Shown here: positions 1-9,000 of the stretch, one piece after another | How the letters are laid out: each line of letters begins with the position of its first letter | How positions within the stretch are numbered: position 1 is the first letter of the stretch | Assembly: GCA_023228285.1 (NCBI GenBank) | Contig: JALOBM010000019.1 | Location: 1-38,489, forward strand | From: Candidatus Cloacimonadota bacterium | GTDB taxonomy: Bacteria > Cloacimonadota > Cloacimonadia > Cloacimonadales > Cloacimonadaceae | Length of the DNA stretch: 38,489 nt | Reading direction: 5' to 3' | Made by a program: the position numbers and the translations under genes | Notes under the pieces: model-generated | What the model was told of the DNA's origin: nothing | What the model saw: the letters and a program-made list of their open reading frames with translations, nothing else | Databases searched by the model: none

Positions 1-1429
1 CCGTGTCCAGATAGAGGTTGTAACCTGTGGGTACGCCACCAGTAACAGGAGCTGTCCAGGTGAAAGTGGTATTTTCAACCACATTTATAGCTAGATCAGC
101 AGGAGCTGAGAGGACAGGGGCACCTGGAGCCAGGGGTGTAACATCAGGGCCAAATACACTATCGATATAGAAGCTGCCGGATGTCTGAGAAGTACGGAAG
201 CCAAGATAGTAGTTTCCGGCTATGGTACTGAGATCTGCCACTATTGTTTGCCAGGTATTGGTAGCGCTTACGTTATAGCTGTTCAGAAGAGTCCAGGTCT
301 CACGATCTGAAGAATAAACCAGTTCCAAAGAAGCGGTGAGGCTGGAAATTCTCAGATCAAAGGTAACAGCGTCTCCGGATGCGATAGTAAGCATCGGAGT
401 GGAGAGAGTGAATTGACCTGATGACAAGCCAGACTTGTATGCTGCATAACCTCCGTGTGTGGCTGAAGTAGTGCTTTGACTCCAGCTCGCAGTTCCCACA
501 GAGACCCAACCCGCTGGCGGGACGCTTACTTCGAAACTCTCTGCCAATTGATCTGCATTTGGAGTGCTAAAACTCCATACAGGGCAGTCTTCAGCAGTAC
601 CATTGGCATTTTCAGGAACTATCTGCCAGTAGTAGGTGGTGGCAGGGGCAAGATCTGTCAATTCATAGAAGGTTGCCGTTTGGTTTACGAGAAATGCCGG
701 AGTCTCTGTGGTACCAAAATAGAGATTGTATCCGGTAGGCATACCGTCACCGGCAGCCCATCTTAGTGTTACATCTGTGAAAGACACTCCACCGTCAACA
801 GGCCCCAAGAGGGTTGCCGGACTGGGAGGAGTGGTGCTGGGGGTTACGATCTGAATATTGGGACGATTGTAATAAAGAGTCCCGGTTGCCTCTGCAGGAA
901 AAGAATTATCAGCATACTTATATACTGTTTTATAGTCTGTGGTGGCAGTGTAATGGAAATTCGGATAATTACTTATATAATCGCCATCCCAGTTTTCCCA
1001 CAGTATTTCGATGTTGTCTGTTCCATTCCAGACAAAAGGAGTACTGAACATCACATAATGCCATCCGCCACCGTTGTAGGTAACAGCTGTCATTGCGACA
1101 TTTTGAAACTCTGTGTTTGCTGGCAAAGTGTTGTCTTCAGGTGCATACATTGCTGCCGTGGTGTGACGGACATATACCCGTTGATCCAAAAATGTGTAAT
1201 TGGATGGTGTGTTTCCAACACTATAACCGAGACCTGTAATACTACCGGGAGTAAAACCGGCAGTGGCTAGTTCGTCTGCGGTGTAGATGGTTTTGCTCCA
1301 GCTGTAATCATATAACCCGTATGCCGGGACATAATTCTGCGTGGAGGTGCCATCTCCGATTGTGTACGTTTCTGCTGCTATAATGCCAAAAAGCATCAAG
1401 AGCAAAAACAGAACAGTTGTTTTCTTCAT
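1..1429 (-). CDS. Secreted fibronectin type III repeat protein, 3' end outside window
   Basis: The first 476 residues of a larger surface or secreted protein are visible; the gene runs off the left edge. It begins with a signal peptide (MKKTTVLFLLLMLFG.. ending near AAE, about residue 20) and has a good ribosome site (GGAG eight bases before the ATG at 1429). Residues about 20-190 form a beta-rich N-terminal domain like that of the protein at 35108-36826 (an IG-x-G start, an IYTADE element, a GGWHYVMF strand). A first FnIII domain follows at about 215-290 (TTYYWQIVPENANGT), then a jelly-roll-like domain at about 295-430 (SFEVSVPPAGW, FYIDSVFG), then the start of a second FnIII domain ending in GGVPTGYNLYLDTG at the edge. 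The duplicated PTGYNLYF/PTGYNLYLD segments show that the FnIII units are repeats. Such proteins usually end in a C-terminal sorting domain, which cannot be seen here. Exact function unknown. Confidence 0.85.
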   Translation of the reverse strand, partial: MKKTTVLFLLLMLFGIIAAETYTIGDGTSTQNYVPAYGLYDYSWSKTIYTADELATAGFTPGSITGLGYSVGNTPSNYTFLDQRVYVRHTTAAMYAPEDNTLPANTEFQNVAMTAVTYNGGGWHYVMFSTPFVWNGTDNIEILWENWDGDYISNYPNFHYTATTDYKTVYKYADNSFPAEATGTLYYNRPNIQIVTPSTTPPSPATLLGPVDGGVSFTDVTLRWAAGDGMPTGYNLYFGTTETPAFLVNQTATFYELTDLAPATTYYWQIVPENANGTAEDCPVWSFSTPNADQLAESFEVSVPPAGWVSVGTASWSQSTTSATHGGYAAYKSGLSSGQFTLSTPMLTIASGDAVTFDLRISSLTASLELVYSSDRETWTLLNSYNVSATNTWQTIVADLSTIAGNYYLGFRTSQTSGSFYIDSVFGPDVTPLAPGAPVLSAPADLAINVVENTTFTWTAPVTGGVPTGYNLYLDT

Positions 1430-1711
1430 GTCTTTTTCTCCATTTTATGGTTTATTTTTATCCATTTACTGCGCCTTTGCCTGTATCTAAAAACGCATTA
1501 TCCAATAATTTCCTAATGTTTGTTTCCAGCTTTATCCATCTTATAGTTAGAAATGTATGCACATTTCATTCCCAACCTTACAGCATCATCTGACAACCAG
1601 CATCTTCCCAATGATTCAGTAAAGAGATACTTATCCTATCATGAGAATCTTGTAAAGGAGAATATCGGCTCTGTCACACTTCCATGGGCTTGTATCCAGT
1701 TTTGTACCGGG
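1430..1711. other. Intergenic gap, no gene recognised
   Basis: This 282-bp stretch lies between the start of the FnIII protein gene and the stop of the nitroreductase gene, both on the minus strand. It must hold the leader of the FnIII gene, whose ribosome site is near 1438-1444, and any terminator of the nitroreductase operon. No strong hairpin with a T-tract and no convincing -35/-10 pair could be picked out by eye. Confidence 0.4.
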
Positions 1712-2608
1712 TCATTTTTTCTTGCCCAAAGCAGCCACATAGATCACAAACTCTTCGAAACCATCCAAATTCAAGGCCGAATTCAAGCCTTCATCCAGAT
1801 ATGCACCGATCATGCAGCATCCCGCTCCAATAGCCTCTGCTGCCAAATGCAGGTTTTGCCCGATGTGCCCGGCATCCAGATACAGATAGCGATATCCTCG
1901 CTGCCCATAACGCCAGGAAGTACGATAGGGCACAGCACTTAAGATGAAATTCACCGCGGCTTTGCTAACCATCTCTTGCCTGAGGCAGCCCTCAAAGATC
2001 TTTTGGTGCACCTCAGCGCCTTCTTCCATGAGGATGAGGCAATGCTTGATGGGGTGATAATAGTAGAGTCCGTTCTTGATTCCGCTAACCCGGTGCACAT
2101 CCAGAAAACATTCAATGGGGTGGCGGCTACCGGCGGACGGGACATTGCGAAAGGTGATTTCCATACGCTCGTTGCTACGAAAATCCCGCGCCCAACTGCT
2201 GCAATACAGCAAAAAGGAAAGCTCTTCCATGCTCAGCGGTTCTTCACTGTATTCCCGCAGGCTGCGGCGCTGCGAGATCATGTCTTGCAAGCTCTTATCC
2301 TTGAAATCCAGGGTGCCTACTGCCGGCAGTGCAAATAGCTCTCCGCTGCGGGCTTTGATGGCATCAGGACGGGGGATACCCAGTTGTTGATCGCTCTGAA
2401 CCGCATACACATAGCGGGTCAGCTTCACAAAATCCTGGCCGATGTTTTTGGCTTTGGGACGATCCAGTTCGATCTCTGCCAATACAGGCCGTAAAGCGCT
2501 TTCCATCACTTCCAGTTCTTCTGTGCTCATACCGCTTTCCTTGCAGATCTGTTCATGAGTGTAGCCATGAGTTTTGTAATACAGGTAATCAAAGGTTTTG
2601 GAATCCAT
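1712..2608 (-). CDS. Nitroreductase-family / SagB-type dehydrogenase
   Basis: This 298-residue protein belongs to the FMN-dependent nitroreductase superfamily, in the SagB/ThcOx-like branch. The catalytic domain covers about residues 95-298. It contains the SLREYSEEPLSMEELS element that opens the family fold, PSAGSRHPIE, which contacts FMN in relatives, a GLYYYHP strand, and the C-terminal DAGHIGQNLHLAAEAIGAGCC helix region. Residues 1-90 are a helical extension that includes YTHEQICKESGMSTEELEVMES and looks like a small helix-turn-helix-type fold. The ATG is preceded by AGGAG at good spacing. It is the last gene of the minus-strand run that includes manC. No cyclodehydratase or precursor peptide is nearby, so a role in thiazole/oxazole peptide maturation is not supported. 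A general FMN oxidoreductase is the safer call. Confidence 0.85.
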   Translation of the reverse strand: MDSKTFDYLYYKTHGYTHEQICKESGMSTEELEVMESALRPVLAEIELDRPKAKNIGQDFVKLTRYVYAVQSDQQLGIPRPDAIKARSGELFALPAVGTLDFKDKSLQDMISQRRSLREYSEEPLSMEELSFLLYCSSWARDFRSNERMEITFRNVPSAGSRHPIECFLDVHRVSGIKNGLYYYHPIKHCLILMEEGAEVHQKIFEGCLRQEMVSKAAVNFILSAVPYRTSWRYGQRGYRYLYLDAGHIGQNLHLAAEAIGAGCCMIGAYLDEGLNSALNLDGFEEFVIYVAALGKKK

Positions 2609-2627
2609 CTTTTATCTCCTAATCGTA

Positions 2628-3683
2628 TCAGAGCAGTTCCGTAAGCTCTTGTTGTTTAAGGTGTTCTACTACATACTTCACGTCTTCGCTGCGGTCTTTG
2701 GGCACTATCAGGATGGCATCCCCGGTTTCGATCACACAGAGATTGTCCACTCCGATGATGGCAGTGAATTTATCGCTTTGAATATAGTTGTCGCGGGCAT
2801 CACGGGCATACAATCCGGCAGAGCTGCAATTTCCCTGAGCATCTCTGTTACTTAGCTCGGCGAGCGCTTTCCAACTGCCCACATCACTCCAGCCCAGATC
2901 CACGGGAATCACACAGCGCTGCTCGGCTTTTTCCATGATCCCGATATCGATTGGGATGCGGGGCATCTGCCTGTACAAAGCGCTGATGTCAGCAGAGAAA
3001 CCATGTTCGCTCCATACAGTGCTGATCTTCGCACAGAGGTCAAAAGCGGGCTTCAGATGGCGTTCAAAGGCCTTGCTGATAGTACCGATAGTCCAGCAAA
3101 ACATCCCGCTGTTCCAATAGAATCCGCCCTGCTCCAGAAAGACCCTGGCTGTAGCCAGATCAGGCTTTTCTTTGAACCGGCGCACCTCATACAGACCTTC
3201 GGAGATCAGCTCTCCGCTTTCTATATACCCATAACCCGTTGCGGGATAATCTGGCACAATCCCAAAAGTAATCAAGCTCCCTTTAGATGCGGCATCCCCG
3301 GCCTTATTCAGAGACATCAGAAAGGCATCTCGCTTGCTGATCACATGATCCGCCGGCAGAACGATCATGGCAGTGTCTTCATTATATCGGGACTTCAGAT
3401 ACTCAACACTCAGGGCAATGCAGGGTGCTGTGTTCATCCCAAAAGGCTCTATGATGATGTTCTCCGCTGGCAAAGCGGGCAAGTGTTCGCGTACCAGTTC
3501 CGTTTGATTTGCCGCAGTTACGATATAGATGTCTTTTTGCGGGATCATGGGCATCAGACGATCCACCGTCAACTGAATCATAGAGCGGTCTCCTGCCACT
3601 TTCAGGAACTGCTTGGGTCTGTTGTTGCGGCTCATAGGCCAAAATCTAGTACCGGATCCCCCTGCCATAATAAGTGCTATCAT
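2628..3683 (-). CDS. manC: Mannose-1-phosphate guanylyltransferase (GDP-mannose pyrophosphorylase)
   Basis: The enzyme makes GDP-mannose from mannose-1-phosphate and GTP in the cytoplasm, supplying mannose, fucose or rhamnose for surface polysaccharides. The N-terminus has the nucleotidyltransferase signature MAGGSGTRFWPMSR followed by RPKQFL. The ADHVI motif at about residue 111, the FKEKPD element and the GFYWNSGMF segment are also typical. At 351 residues it is the short monofunctional form, without the C-terminal phosphomannose isomerase cupin domain. A GAGG ribosome site precedes the ATG. It sits 17 bp after the lolA-like gene and 19 bp before the nitroreductase gene, so it is probably co-transcribed with both. 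The GDP-mannose link to the polysaccharide genes on the right arm is plausible but inferred. Confidence 0.93.
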   Translation of the reverse strand: MIALIMAGGSGTRFWPMSRNNRPKQFLKVAGDRSMIQLTVDRLMPMIPQKDIYIVTAANQTELVREHLPALPAENIIIEPFGMNTAPCIALSVEYLKSRYNEDTAMIVLPADHVISKRDAFLMSLNKAGDAASKGSLITFGIVPDYPATGYGYIESGELISEGLYEVRRFKEKPDLATARVFLEQGGFYWNSGMFCWTIGTISKAFERHLKPAFDLCAKISTVWSEHGFSADISALYRQMPRIPIDIGIMEKAEQRCVIPVDLGWSDVGSWKALAELSNRDAQGNCSSAGLYARDARDNYIQSDKFTAIIGVDNLCVIETGDAILIVPKDRSEDVKYVVEHLKQQELTELL

Positions 3684-3700
3684 CTTTCCTCAACCGGCCT

Positions 3701-4312
3701 TCATTGTTCTATTACACGTGTGTTTTTGGGGTAATCGTATTTCCACACCGAGGGCTCTATCTTCTTATTCCGCACTACATTTGTGAAGCGGTATGACACT
3801 TTATTGGCAGATTTATCGGTGTAGCTTAGCTCTTGCACCATACCGGTGGCTGTGTTCAAACGTGCCTCCAGGCTAATGATCAGGGGGTCACTCTTGGGTT
3901 TCAGCTCCACCCGGCTGATCCCTTTGGATGTTTCCAGGATTTTTACCGTACTTTTCGTCCAGTAATGTTCTAAAATCTCAATGGGATTCATCTTGTTAAA
4001 TTCCGGCATCACAGCACTCCTGAACAGCGTACCGGATCCGGCATCGTATAGCTCGGCAAAACCGTTTTGGATCAACAACCGCTGCGTAGATGGTTTGGAA
4101 AATTCCATCAGCATGCGATCCTTCTGAAAGTATAGCTTGCCTGTATAACTTACGCTGTGCTTCAATTGGCTGAAGTAATTTACCTGTTGCACATCAGCTT
4201 GAAAGCCGCTAAGCCCGGAATAATAGGAAGCAAGCTTGTTGTATAGATCAGCGCTGGTTTGCGCCGTCAAAACCGAACACAATAGCACAAGGACGATGCT
4301 AATCTTCTTCAT
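3701..4312 (-). CDS. lolA: LolA-like outer-membrane lipoprotein carrier
   Basis: This is a 203-residue periplasmic protein with a cleavable signal peptide (MKKISIVLVLLCSVLTAQ, cut near residue 18-20). The mature part matches the LolA fold: DLYNKLASYYSGLSGFQADVQQVNY, then GKLYFQKDRMLMEFSKP, then a loop and strands ending in YRFTNVVRNKKIEPSVWKYDYPKNTRVIE. LolA ferries lipoproteins from the inner membrane to the outer-membrane receptor, which fits the several lipobox proteins in this window. The start codon overlaps the end of ftsK by 14 bases, a gene order (ftsK-lolA) also found in proteobacteria. LolB and LolCDE are not in the window. Confidence 0.85.
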   Translation of the reverse strand: MKKISIVLVLLCSVLTAQTSADLYNKLASYYSGLSGFQADVQQVNYFSQLKHSVSYTGKLYFQKDRMLMEFSKPSTQRLLIQNGFAELYDAGSGTLFRSAVMPEFNKMNPIEILEHYWTKSTVKILETSKGISRVELKPKSDPLIISLEARLNTATGMVQELSYTDKSANKVSYRFTNVVRNKKIEPSVWKYDYPKNTRVIEQ

Positions 4313-6545
4313 TCAATACTCCCATTCTGATCAGATCATCACGATTTGCCAATACATCACGGGATTTACTACCCAGATGCGGCCCCACAATCTGCGCCTG
4401 CTCCAATAGATCCACCAAACGCCCAGCTCTGGCATAACCGATCTTGAAATGACGCTGCAACATGGATACCGATGCCGTTCCACTGCGCACGATTACCCGC
4501 GCCGCTTCCGGAAACAGTTCATCGTCCCATTCCACAAAACCGCCGCCCCTGCCACCGTCTTCCAGCTTCAGGCTAAAATCCTGCTTGGGTTTGGGTTGCG
4601 TTGCCATATATTCGTTCACCCTGGCAATTTCAGAATCGGACACATAAGCGCCGTGAATGCGCTCCGAAGTCGCCTTTCCCGGAGGCAGAAAGAGCATGTC
4701 GCCATTGCCCAAAAGCCGTTCCGCACCTATCATATCTAAAATCACGCGGCTATCCACCCGGGAGGATACCTGAAATGCAATGCGGGCAGGAAAGTTTGCC
4801 TTGATAATGCCGGTTATCACTTTGATGGAGGGACGTTGAGTAGCCAAGATCAAGTGAATGCCCACTGCACGTGCCATCTGCGCCAGTCTGGTGATAGGCA
4901 GCTCGATATCCTTGCCGCTGGTCATAATCAGATCGGCAAATTCATCCACCACAATCACAATATAGGGCAGGCGTTCCATGCTCACATCCTGGGCATATTT
5001 ATCGTTATAACCTATTATCTCACGCACTTTCGCCTCTTGCAAGAGTTCATAGCGCCGCTCCATCTCCTTCACCGCCCAATACATGGTTTCCAGAGCCGTA
5101 TCCGGATCTGTAACCACGCTGCCGATCAGATGAGGCAGATCAGCATAACCCGCCAATTCCACGCGCTTGGGATCGATCAGGATCAGACGCAGGTCATCCG
5201 GAGTGGTACGCATTATCAAACTCATCAATATGGTATTGATACATACGGATTTACCGCTGCCCGTGGCACCGGCTATCAATAAATGCGGCATCTTTGCCAA
5301 GTCCGTCACAATTGGCCTGCCAGAGATGTCTTTCCCCAGCCCAAAGGCAAGCTTGGATTTATGTTTGCGCATCTCTTCACACAACAACAGGTCTTTCAGA
5401 TAGATCATATCACGGGTGAGATTCGGGATTTCGATGCCGATAAGCCCACGTCCCGGAATTGGCGCTTGCACGCGAATGGATTTTGCCTTTATCGCCAGAG
5501 CCAGATCGTCCGCCAGCGAGGAAAACTTACTTACTTTCACACCCTTTGCCGGTTCCAGTTCATACTGGGTAATGATGGGGCCAATGTTCACATTACGCAC
5601 TTCAGCCTCGATGCCAAATTCCGCAAGTTTATTCTGCAGAATGGCACTGGTTTCCAATATCTGCGCTTCGATCTCTTTGCGATCTTTATCCGATAGCTTA
5701 ACCGGGCTTTCCAAAAACTCTTCCACGTTGGGCATCTGATACTCACGATCGTCTTCAAAGCCCTCTAAAACGACCTTTGGTGGTCTTTGCTCCGGCTCCG
5801 TACTCTTGGTAGCAATAGGCTCCGCAATCTTCACATTGGGGCTTTCCCGTTCCACATGATCCATTATCTGCGGCTTGGATTCCACTCTGTTCTCCTGCAT
5901 CGGTGCGCCATCGATCTGCGGACGCTGCGCTTTGCTTTCTTTTGCTCGCGCCATATCTTCCCACATCACCAAGAACCACTGTTTGATGCGCCTCATCTCG
6001 ATGATCAATAACAGGCTGAGGATCATGGCTCCGATCAATACAATCTTGGCACCTGTATCGCTAAAGACCCCAGAGAGCACCCGATACACAAAAAGCGGTA
6101 TGATGCTGTGAGAATAACCCGGCTGAGATCCCGCCAGCACAGCTTGTAGGAAAAAGAGCACGAGCACAAGTAAATATGCTTTCTGGCGGATCAGATAATG
6201 CTCCGGCTCCACAAAGTATTGAAAGGAAAGGATAGATATGATGATGAAACCAAACAGCGCCAACCAGTAGCCAAAAATATAGATAAACACATACCCGAAG
6301 AGGATACCAAAAACCCCCACCGGATTACCGGTATCCTGCCCGGAAGAGCTGAACCAACTGAAGATATTGCCGTTTTCGCGTAAGACCCGCATATCTCCGG
6401 CAATACTCTGATATCCGGTCAAAAGGGAGATGATCACCAATATCGAGATCAGACAGATCGCAGCGGCAGTAAACCTTTTGCTGTGAGGCCACAGTGCCAG
6501 TGTCTTCTGCTTGCTTTTGGCTCGTTTCTTTTTTGGAGGCATGGC
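4299..6545 (-). CDS. ftsK: DNA translocase FtsK/SpoIIIE
   Basis: The protein pumps chromosomal DNA across the division septum and helps resolve dimers. The preferred start is the ATG at 6545, giving 748 residues. It has an AAGGA ribosome site and lies 13 bp after the ychF stop, whereas the longer frame from 6593 would overlap ychF. Four transmembrane segments lie at about residues 25-43, 76-105, 120-140 and 165-185. A short acidic/proline linker follows, with no long repeat as in E. coli FtsK. The motor domain has the Walker A AGATGSGKS, Walker B IVIVVDEFADLIM and ILATQRPS. The C-terminal winged-helix gamma domain (SVSMLQRHFKIGYARAGRLVDLLE) would read polar guide sequences. The end overlaps lolA. 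Confidence 0.95.
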   Translation of the reverse strand, partial: AMPPKKKRAKSKQKTLALWPHSKRFTAAAICLISILVIISLLTGYQSIAGDMRVLRENGNIFSWFSSSGQDTGNPVGVFGILFGYVFIYIFGYWLALFGFIIISILSFQYFVEPEHYLIRQKAYLLVLVLFFLQAVLAGSQPGYSHSIIPLFVYRVLSGVFSDTGAKIVLIGAMILSLLLIIEMRRIKQWFLVMWEDMARAKESKAQRPQIDGAPMQENRVESKPQIMDHVERESPNVKIAEPIATKSTEPEQRPPKVVLEGFEDDREYQMPNVEEFLESPVKLSDKDRKEIEAQILETSAILQNKLAEFGIEAEVRNVNIGPIITQYELEPAKGVKVSKFSSLADDLALAIKAKSIRVQAPIPGRGLIGIEIPNLTRDMIYLKDLLLCEEMRKHKSKLAFGLGKDISGRPIVTDLAKMPHLLIAGATGSGKSVCINTILMSLIMRTTPDDLRLILIDPKRVELAGYADLPHLIGSVVTDPDTALETMYWAVKEMERRYELLQEAKVREIIGYNDKYAQDVSMERLPYIVIVVDEFADLIMTSGKDIELPITRLAQMARAVGIHLILATQRPSIKVITGIIKANFPARIAFQVSSRVDSRVILDMIGAERLLGNGDMLFLPPGKATSERIHGAYVSDSEIARVNEYMATQPKPKQDFSLKLEDGGRGGGFVEWDDELFPEAARVIVRSGTASVSMLQRHFKIGYARAGRLVDLLEQAQIVGPHLGSKSRDVLANRDDLIRMGVLNEED

Positions 6546-6558
6546 TTTCCTTGCTTTC

Positions 6559-7632
6559 TTATACGTTGAAACGGATGCTGAGAATATCACCATCCTGAAC
6601 TATATATTCTTTTCCTTCCAAGCGAAAGAGTCCTTTTTCTTTCAGATGCTTTTCGCTACCATGCTCCATGATGGCATCATATGCGAAACACTCCGCCCGG
6701 ATAAAACCCCGCGCCAGATCACTGTGGATCTTTCCTGCCGCATTCACAGCATTTGTACCCTTGGTAATGGTCCAGGCGCGAACTTCGTCTTCCCCCACCG
6801 TGAAAAAACTGATAAGCCCCAAAAGCTGGTAACAGAGCAGAGTGATGCGATCCCGGATGGATGTGCTGATACCCATATCCGTCATGAACATCTCTGCTTC
6901 ATCACTATCCAGTGTGCTTAGCTCCTGCTCGAACTTTCCGGCGATCTGATTTGCAAGATATCCCCTGCGGGCAAATTCCTCCAACGCCGCATGCGGAGTC
7001 TTGAAACCATCCTCCGATGTATTGAGCAGGATCAGGATGGGTTTGGAGGAAAAAAACTGGAAGCCGCGGATAGCTTTTTCCTCTTCCGGATGCAGTTCTA
7101 TATTGCGAATGCTATTATTCTCCTGCAGATGCTCCAAAATGCACCGTAGAGCCTTCTCTTCGATCTGCACCACCGGAGTCTTTACTCCACGCTTATAACC
7201 CAGCTCAATCTTCTCCAGCCGCTTTTCCGTGATCACCATGTCGCAGAGAATCATCTCATCCTCAAAATGAGAAAGCATCTTCAAGGGATCCGCCTCCCCA
7301 TATAGCTGATCCAGCTCTTCATCTACATAAGCACGCAATACCAGTACAAAAGCATCGCAAGACTTTATGGAAGACATTATTGCCAATTCCACCTCTTCTC
7401 CCTCAGTGGCAAAGATGCCGGGAAAATCCTGAAATTCGATGTTCGCATAGATGGTTTTCTTTGGTTTGTATAGCTCGCTGAGACGGGTGATGCGCTCATC
7501 CATCACCTGCACGATGCCTACGTTGGCTTCAGTGGCAGGGCTGTATTTATCCACCGGAATATCCTGTCCGGTAAGGGCGTTAAATATAGTGGTCTTACCG
7601 CTTTTAGGCGGTCCGATCAAGGCAATCTTCAT
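6559..7632 (-). CDS. ychF: Obg-family ATPase/GTPase YchF
   Basis: YchF is a universally conserved P-loop ATPase that associates with ribosomes. This copy has 357 residues, the usual length. The P-loop is GPPKSGKTTIFNALTG, departing from the common GxPNxGKST form. The G3 motif reads DFPGIF in place of D-x-PG-L, and LLNTSEDG replaces the NKxD motif, as expected for a family that prefers ATP. A helical insert covers about residues 120-190. The C-terminal TGS domain has AWTITKGTNAVNAAGKIHSD followed by GFIRAE. It lies 12 bp downstream of the pseudouridine synthase gene and 13 bp upstream of ftsK, in a clear operon. Confidence 0.9.
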   Translation of the reverse strand: MKIALIGPPKSGKTTIFNALTGQDIPVDKYSPATEANVGIVQVMDERITRLSELYKPKKTIYANIEFQDFPGIFATEGEEVELAIMSSIKSCDAFVLVLRAYVDEELDQLYGEADPLKMLSHFEDEMILCDMVITEKRLEKIELGYKRGVKTPVVQIEEKALRCILEHLQENNSIRNIELHPEEEKAIRGFQFFSSKPILILLNTSEDGFKTPHAALEEFARRGYLANQIAGKFEQELSTLDSDEAEMFMTDMGISTSIRDRITLLCYQLLGLISFFTVGEDEVRAWTITKGTNAVNAAGKIHSDLARGFIRAECFAYDAIMEHGSEKHLKEKGLFRLEGKEYIVQDGDILSIRFNV

Positions 7633-7644
7633 GTCTATATCCTT

Positions 7645-8397
7645 TTATTTCTGCTTCTTTTCAGCTTTCTTTTCGCTCTCTTCTCCGCGTCCCGCTTTAC
7701 GCAACTCCCGCAGCTCAGCGGGAAGCAACGGACGCCATCTGCCCGGAGGCAAATCCCCCAGAATGATGGGGCCAAACTGTACCCGGCGTAAACTCTTGAC
7801 CTTGCCCCCTACTGCTTCTATCATTTGGCGAAGCTGGCGCTTGCGGCCCTCGGTGATCCCAATGCGCAACAGCATTTCACTATCGGTGGCACTCTTCACA
7901 TACACTTTGGCAGTCCGAGTGATGCCGCCCTCGATCTCCACACCTTCACGCAGCTTCATGATCGCCGCTTTATTCAACCTCGGCTCCAGACGCACCCGGT
8001 AGATTTTCTCTACTTTGTGACTGGGATGTGTAAGGCGCTTGATCAATTCGCCATCATCGGTAAACAGCAGTAAACCCTCACTATTCTTGTCCAAACGCCC
8101 GGCATAAGGCAGATGTGCAAATCTCTCCGGCAATAGATCATATACTGTCTTGCGCTCGTATTCGTCCTTTTGAGACACCACATAGCCCGCAGGTTTGTTC
8201 AAAATGAGGTAGGTCTTCTCTGCATTTGCCGTGACTACTTTCCCCATATATCGCACTTCATCCACTTTTGGATCCACAACCGTGGCCAAGTCCTTCACTA
8301 CAGCGCCGTTCACGGATATCAATCCGTCCAAAATAAAGGCTTCCACCTTGCGCCGGCTGCCCAGAGAGCACAACGCCAGATAGCGGTTCAAACGCAT
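7645..8397 (-). CDS. RsuA/RluB-family rRNA pseudouridine synthase
   Basis: The enzyme converts a specific uridine in 16S or 23S rRNA to pseudouridine. An N-terminal S4 RNA-binding domain (MRLNRYLALCSLGSRRKVE, about 1-60) is followed by the catalytic domain with LNKPAGYVVSQ and the catalytic-aspartate motif GRLDKNSEGLLLFTDDG, then EKIYRV and the GRKRQLRQM motif. The tail is rich in lysine and glutamate. The start at 8397 is chosen because the S4 domain begins there, four bases after the lptE stop. A longer frame from 8460 would add 21 residues overlapping that gene. Whether it is RluB-, RluE/F- or RsuA-like cannot be decided by eye; RluB is most likely on length (250 residues). Confidence 0.87.
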   Translation of the reverse strand: MRLNRYLALCSLGSRRKVEAFILDGLISVNGAVVKDLATVVDPKVDEVRYMGKVVTANAEKTYLILNKPAGYVVSQKDEYERKTVYDLLPERFAHLPYAGRLDKNSEGLLLFTDDGELIKRLTHPSHKVEKIYRVRLEPRLNKAAIMKLREGVEIEGGITRTAKVYVKSATDSEMLLRIGITEGRKRQLRQMIEAVGGKVKSLRRVQFGPIILGDLPPGRWRPLLPAELRELRKAGRGEESEKKAEKKQK

Positions 8398-8401
8398 TGC
8401 T

Positions 8402-8902
8402 TTACCAGGCTTCAAGGCTGTTTTGGATAACTGTTTTGAAGATGCTGGAGAAGATTTCACTTAAGGCTTCCTCTTTTGTTTCATTTCTGGCTGTACTGCC
8501 TTCCGCCACTTTATACATTTCGCTGATGTTTAGCGCCGAGTTCTCGTAGATCACTTCATTACGCACCAAATCCGTGAATGTAACACTCAATACCATCCGT
8601 AATTGATAATCCTGCACCCGGTTCGAGCTGTCGTAACTGTAAATCTTTTCTTCAAAAGTGGTTATCTTACCTTCCAAAAGGCAATCCGGATCCTGGGTTA
8701 CCAATTTCAAGCGTCCATCATTTCGCACGGATAACGATAACTCGTTGAGAGCTTTATCCGCCAGGGCAAACTCCACGGTGCTGTTCTCAAATGGCTCGAT
8801 CCGGATTTTTTTTAAATGCGGATAAGCATTTGAATAAACGGAATAGTAGCAACTACTAAGCGATGCCATTAGCATGACTATGAAAATAAATCTCTTGACC
8901 AT
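8402..8902 (-). CDS. lptE: LptE-like outer-membrane lipoprotein
   Basis: This is a 166-residue lipoprotein. The preferred start (8902) gives a short signal peptide MVKRFIFIVMLMASLSSC with the lipobox LSSC at residues 15-18. The mature protein YYSVYSNAYPHLKKIRIEPFENSTVEFALADKALNELS is typical of the widespread LptE family, which forms the plug of the LptD LPS translocon in the outer membrane. Later segments (CLLEGKITTFEEKIYSYDSSN, MVLSVTFTDL) fit the same fold. A longer in-frame start at 8968 would put 22 residues before the signal and is disfavoured. It is the first gene of the minus-strand operon leading to pseudouridine synthase, ychF and ftsK. LptD is not in the window. Confidence 0.78.
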   Translation of the reverse strand: MVKRFIFIVMLMASLSSCYYSVYSNAYPHLKKIRIEPFENSTVEFALADKALNELSLSVRNDGRLKLVTQDPDCLLEGKITTFEEKIYSYDSSNRVQDYQLRMVLSVTFTDLVRNEVIYENSALNISEMYKVAEGSTARNETKEEALSEIFSSIFKTVIQNSLEAW

Positions 8903-8931
8903 TATACCATATTCAAAAAAATCTCGTATCC

Positions 8932-8959
8932 TTGTCAAGTTAAACCTTGCACTCATAAT
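8932..8959 (+). promoter_or_regulatory. Probable promoter of the HTH-EIIA/purE operon
   Basis: TTGTCA (8932-8937) and CATAAT (8954-8959) are separated by 16 bases, each one base off the sigma-70 consensus. Transcription would begin near 8966 and give a leader of about 35 bases with a strong AGGAGG at 8989-8994. The same TTGTCAA reads as TTGACAA on the other strand, where it could serve as the -35 element for the divergent lptE operon. No well-spaced minus-strand -10 was found. Confidence 0.5.
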
Positions 8960-9000
8960 TTGATTCACATTAAAATCCTTATAATATCAGGAGGTAAGAC

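Noticed and set aside
1712..2608. A thiazole/oxazole-modified peptide cluster based on the SagB-like dehydrogenase
   Set aside because: No cyclodehydratase, precursor peptide or export gene is near; the neighbours are manC, lolA and ftsK.
2628..3683. Bifunctional mannose-6-phosphate isomerase/guanylyltransferase
   Set aside because: The protein ends at 351 residues, without the C-terminal cupin domain of bifunctional forms.
3003..3734. Long plus-strand open frame opposite manC
   Set aside because: Low-complexity antisense frame with no family motif, while manC on the other strand has full catalytic motifs.
6546..6593. Upstream extension of ftsK by 16 codons
   Set aside because: It overlaps the end of ychF, lacks a better ribosome site, and the ATG at 6545 has AAGGA at good spacing.
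8901..8906. A perfect TATAAT on the minus strand next to TTGACA at 8938-8933
   Set aside because: The spacing is 26 bases, and the hexamer overlaps the lptE start codon, so it cannot act as a normal -10 for that gene.
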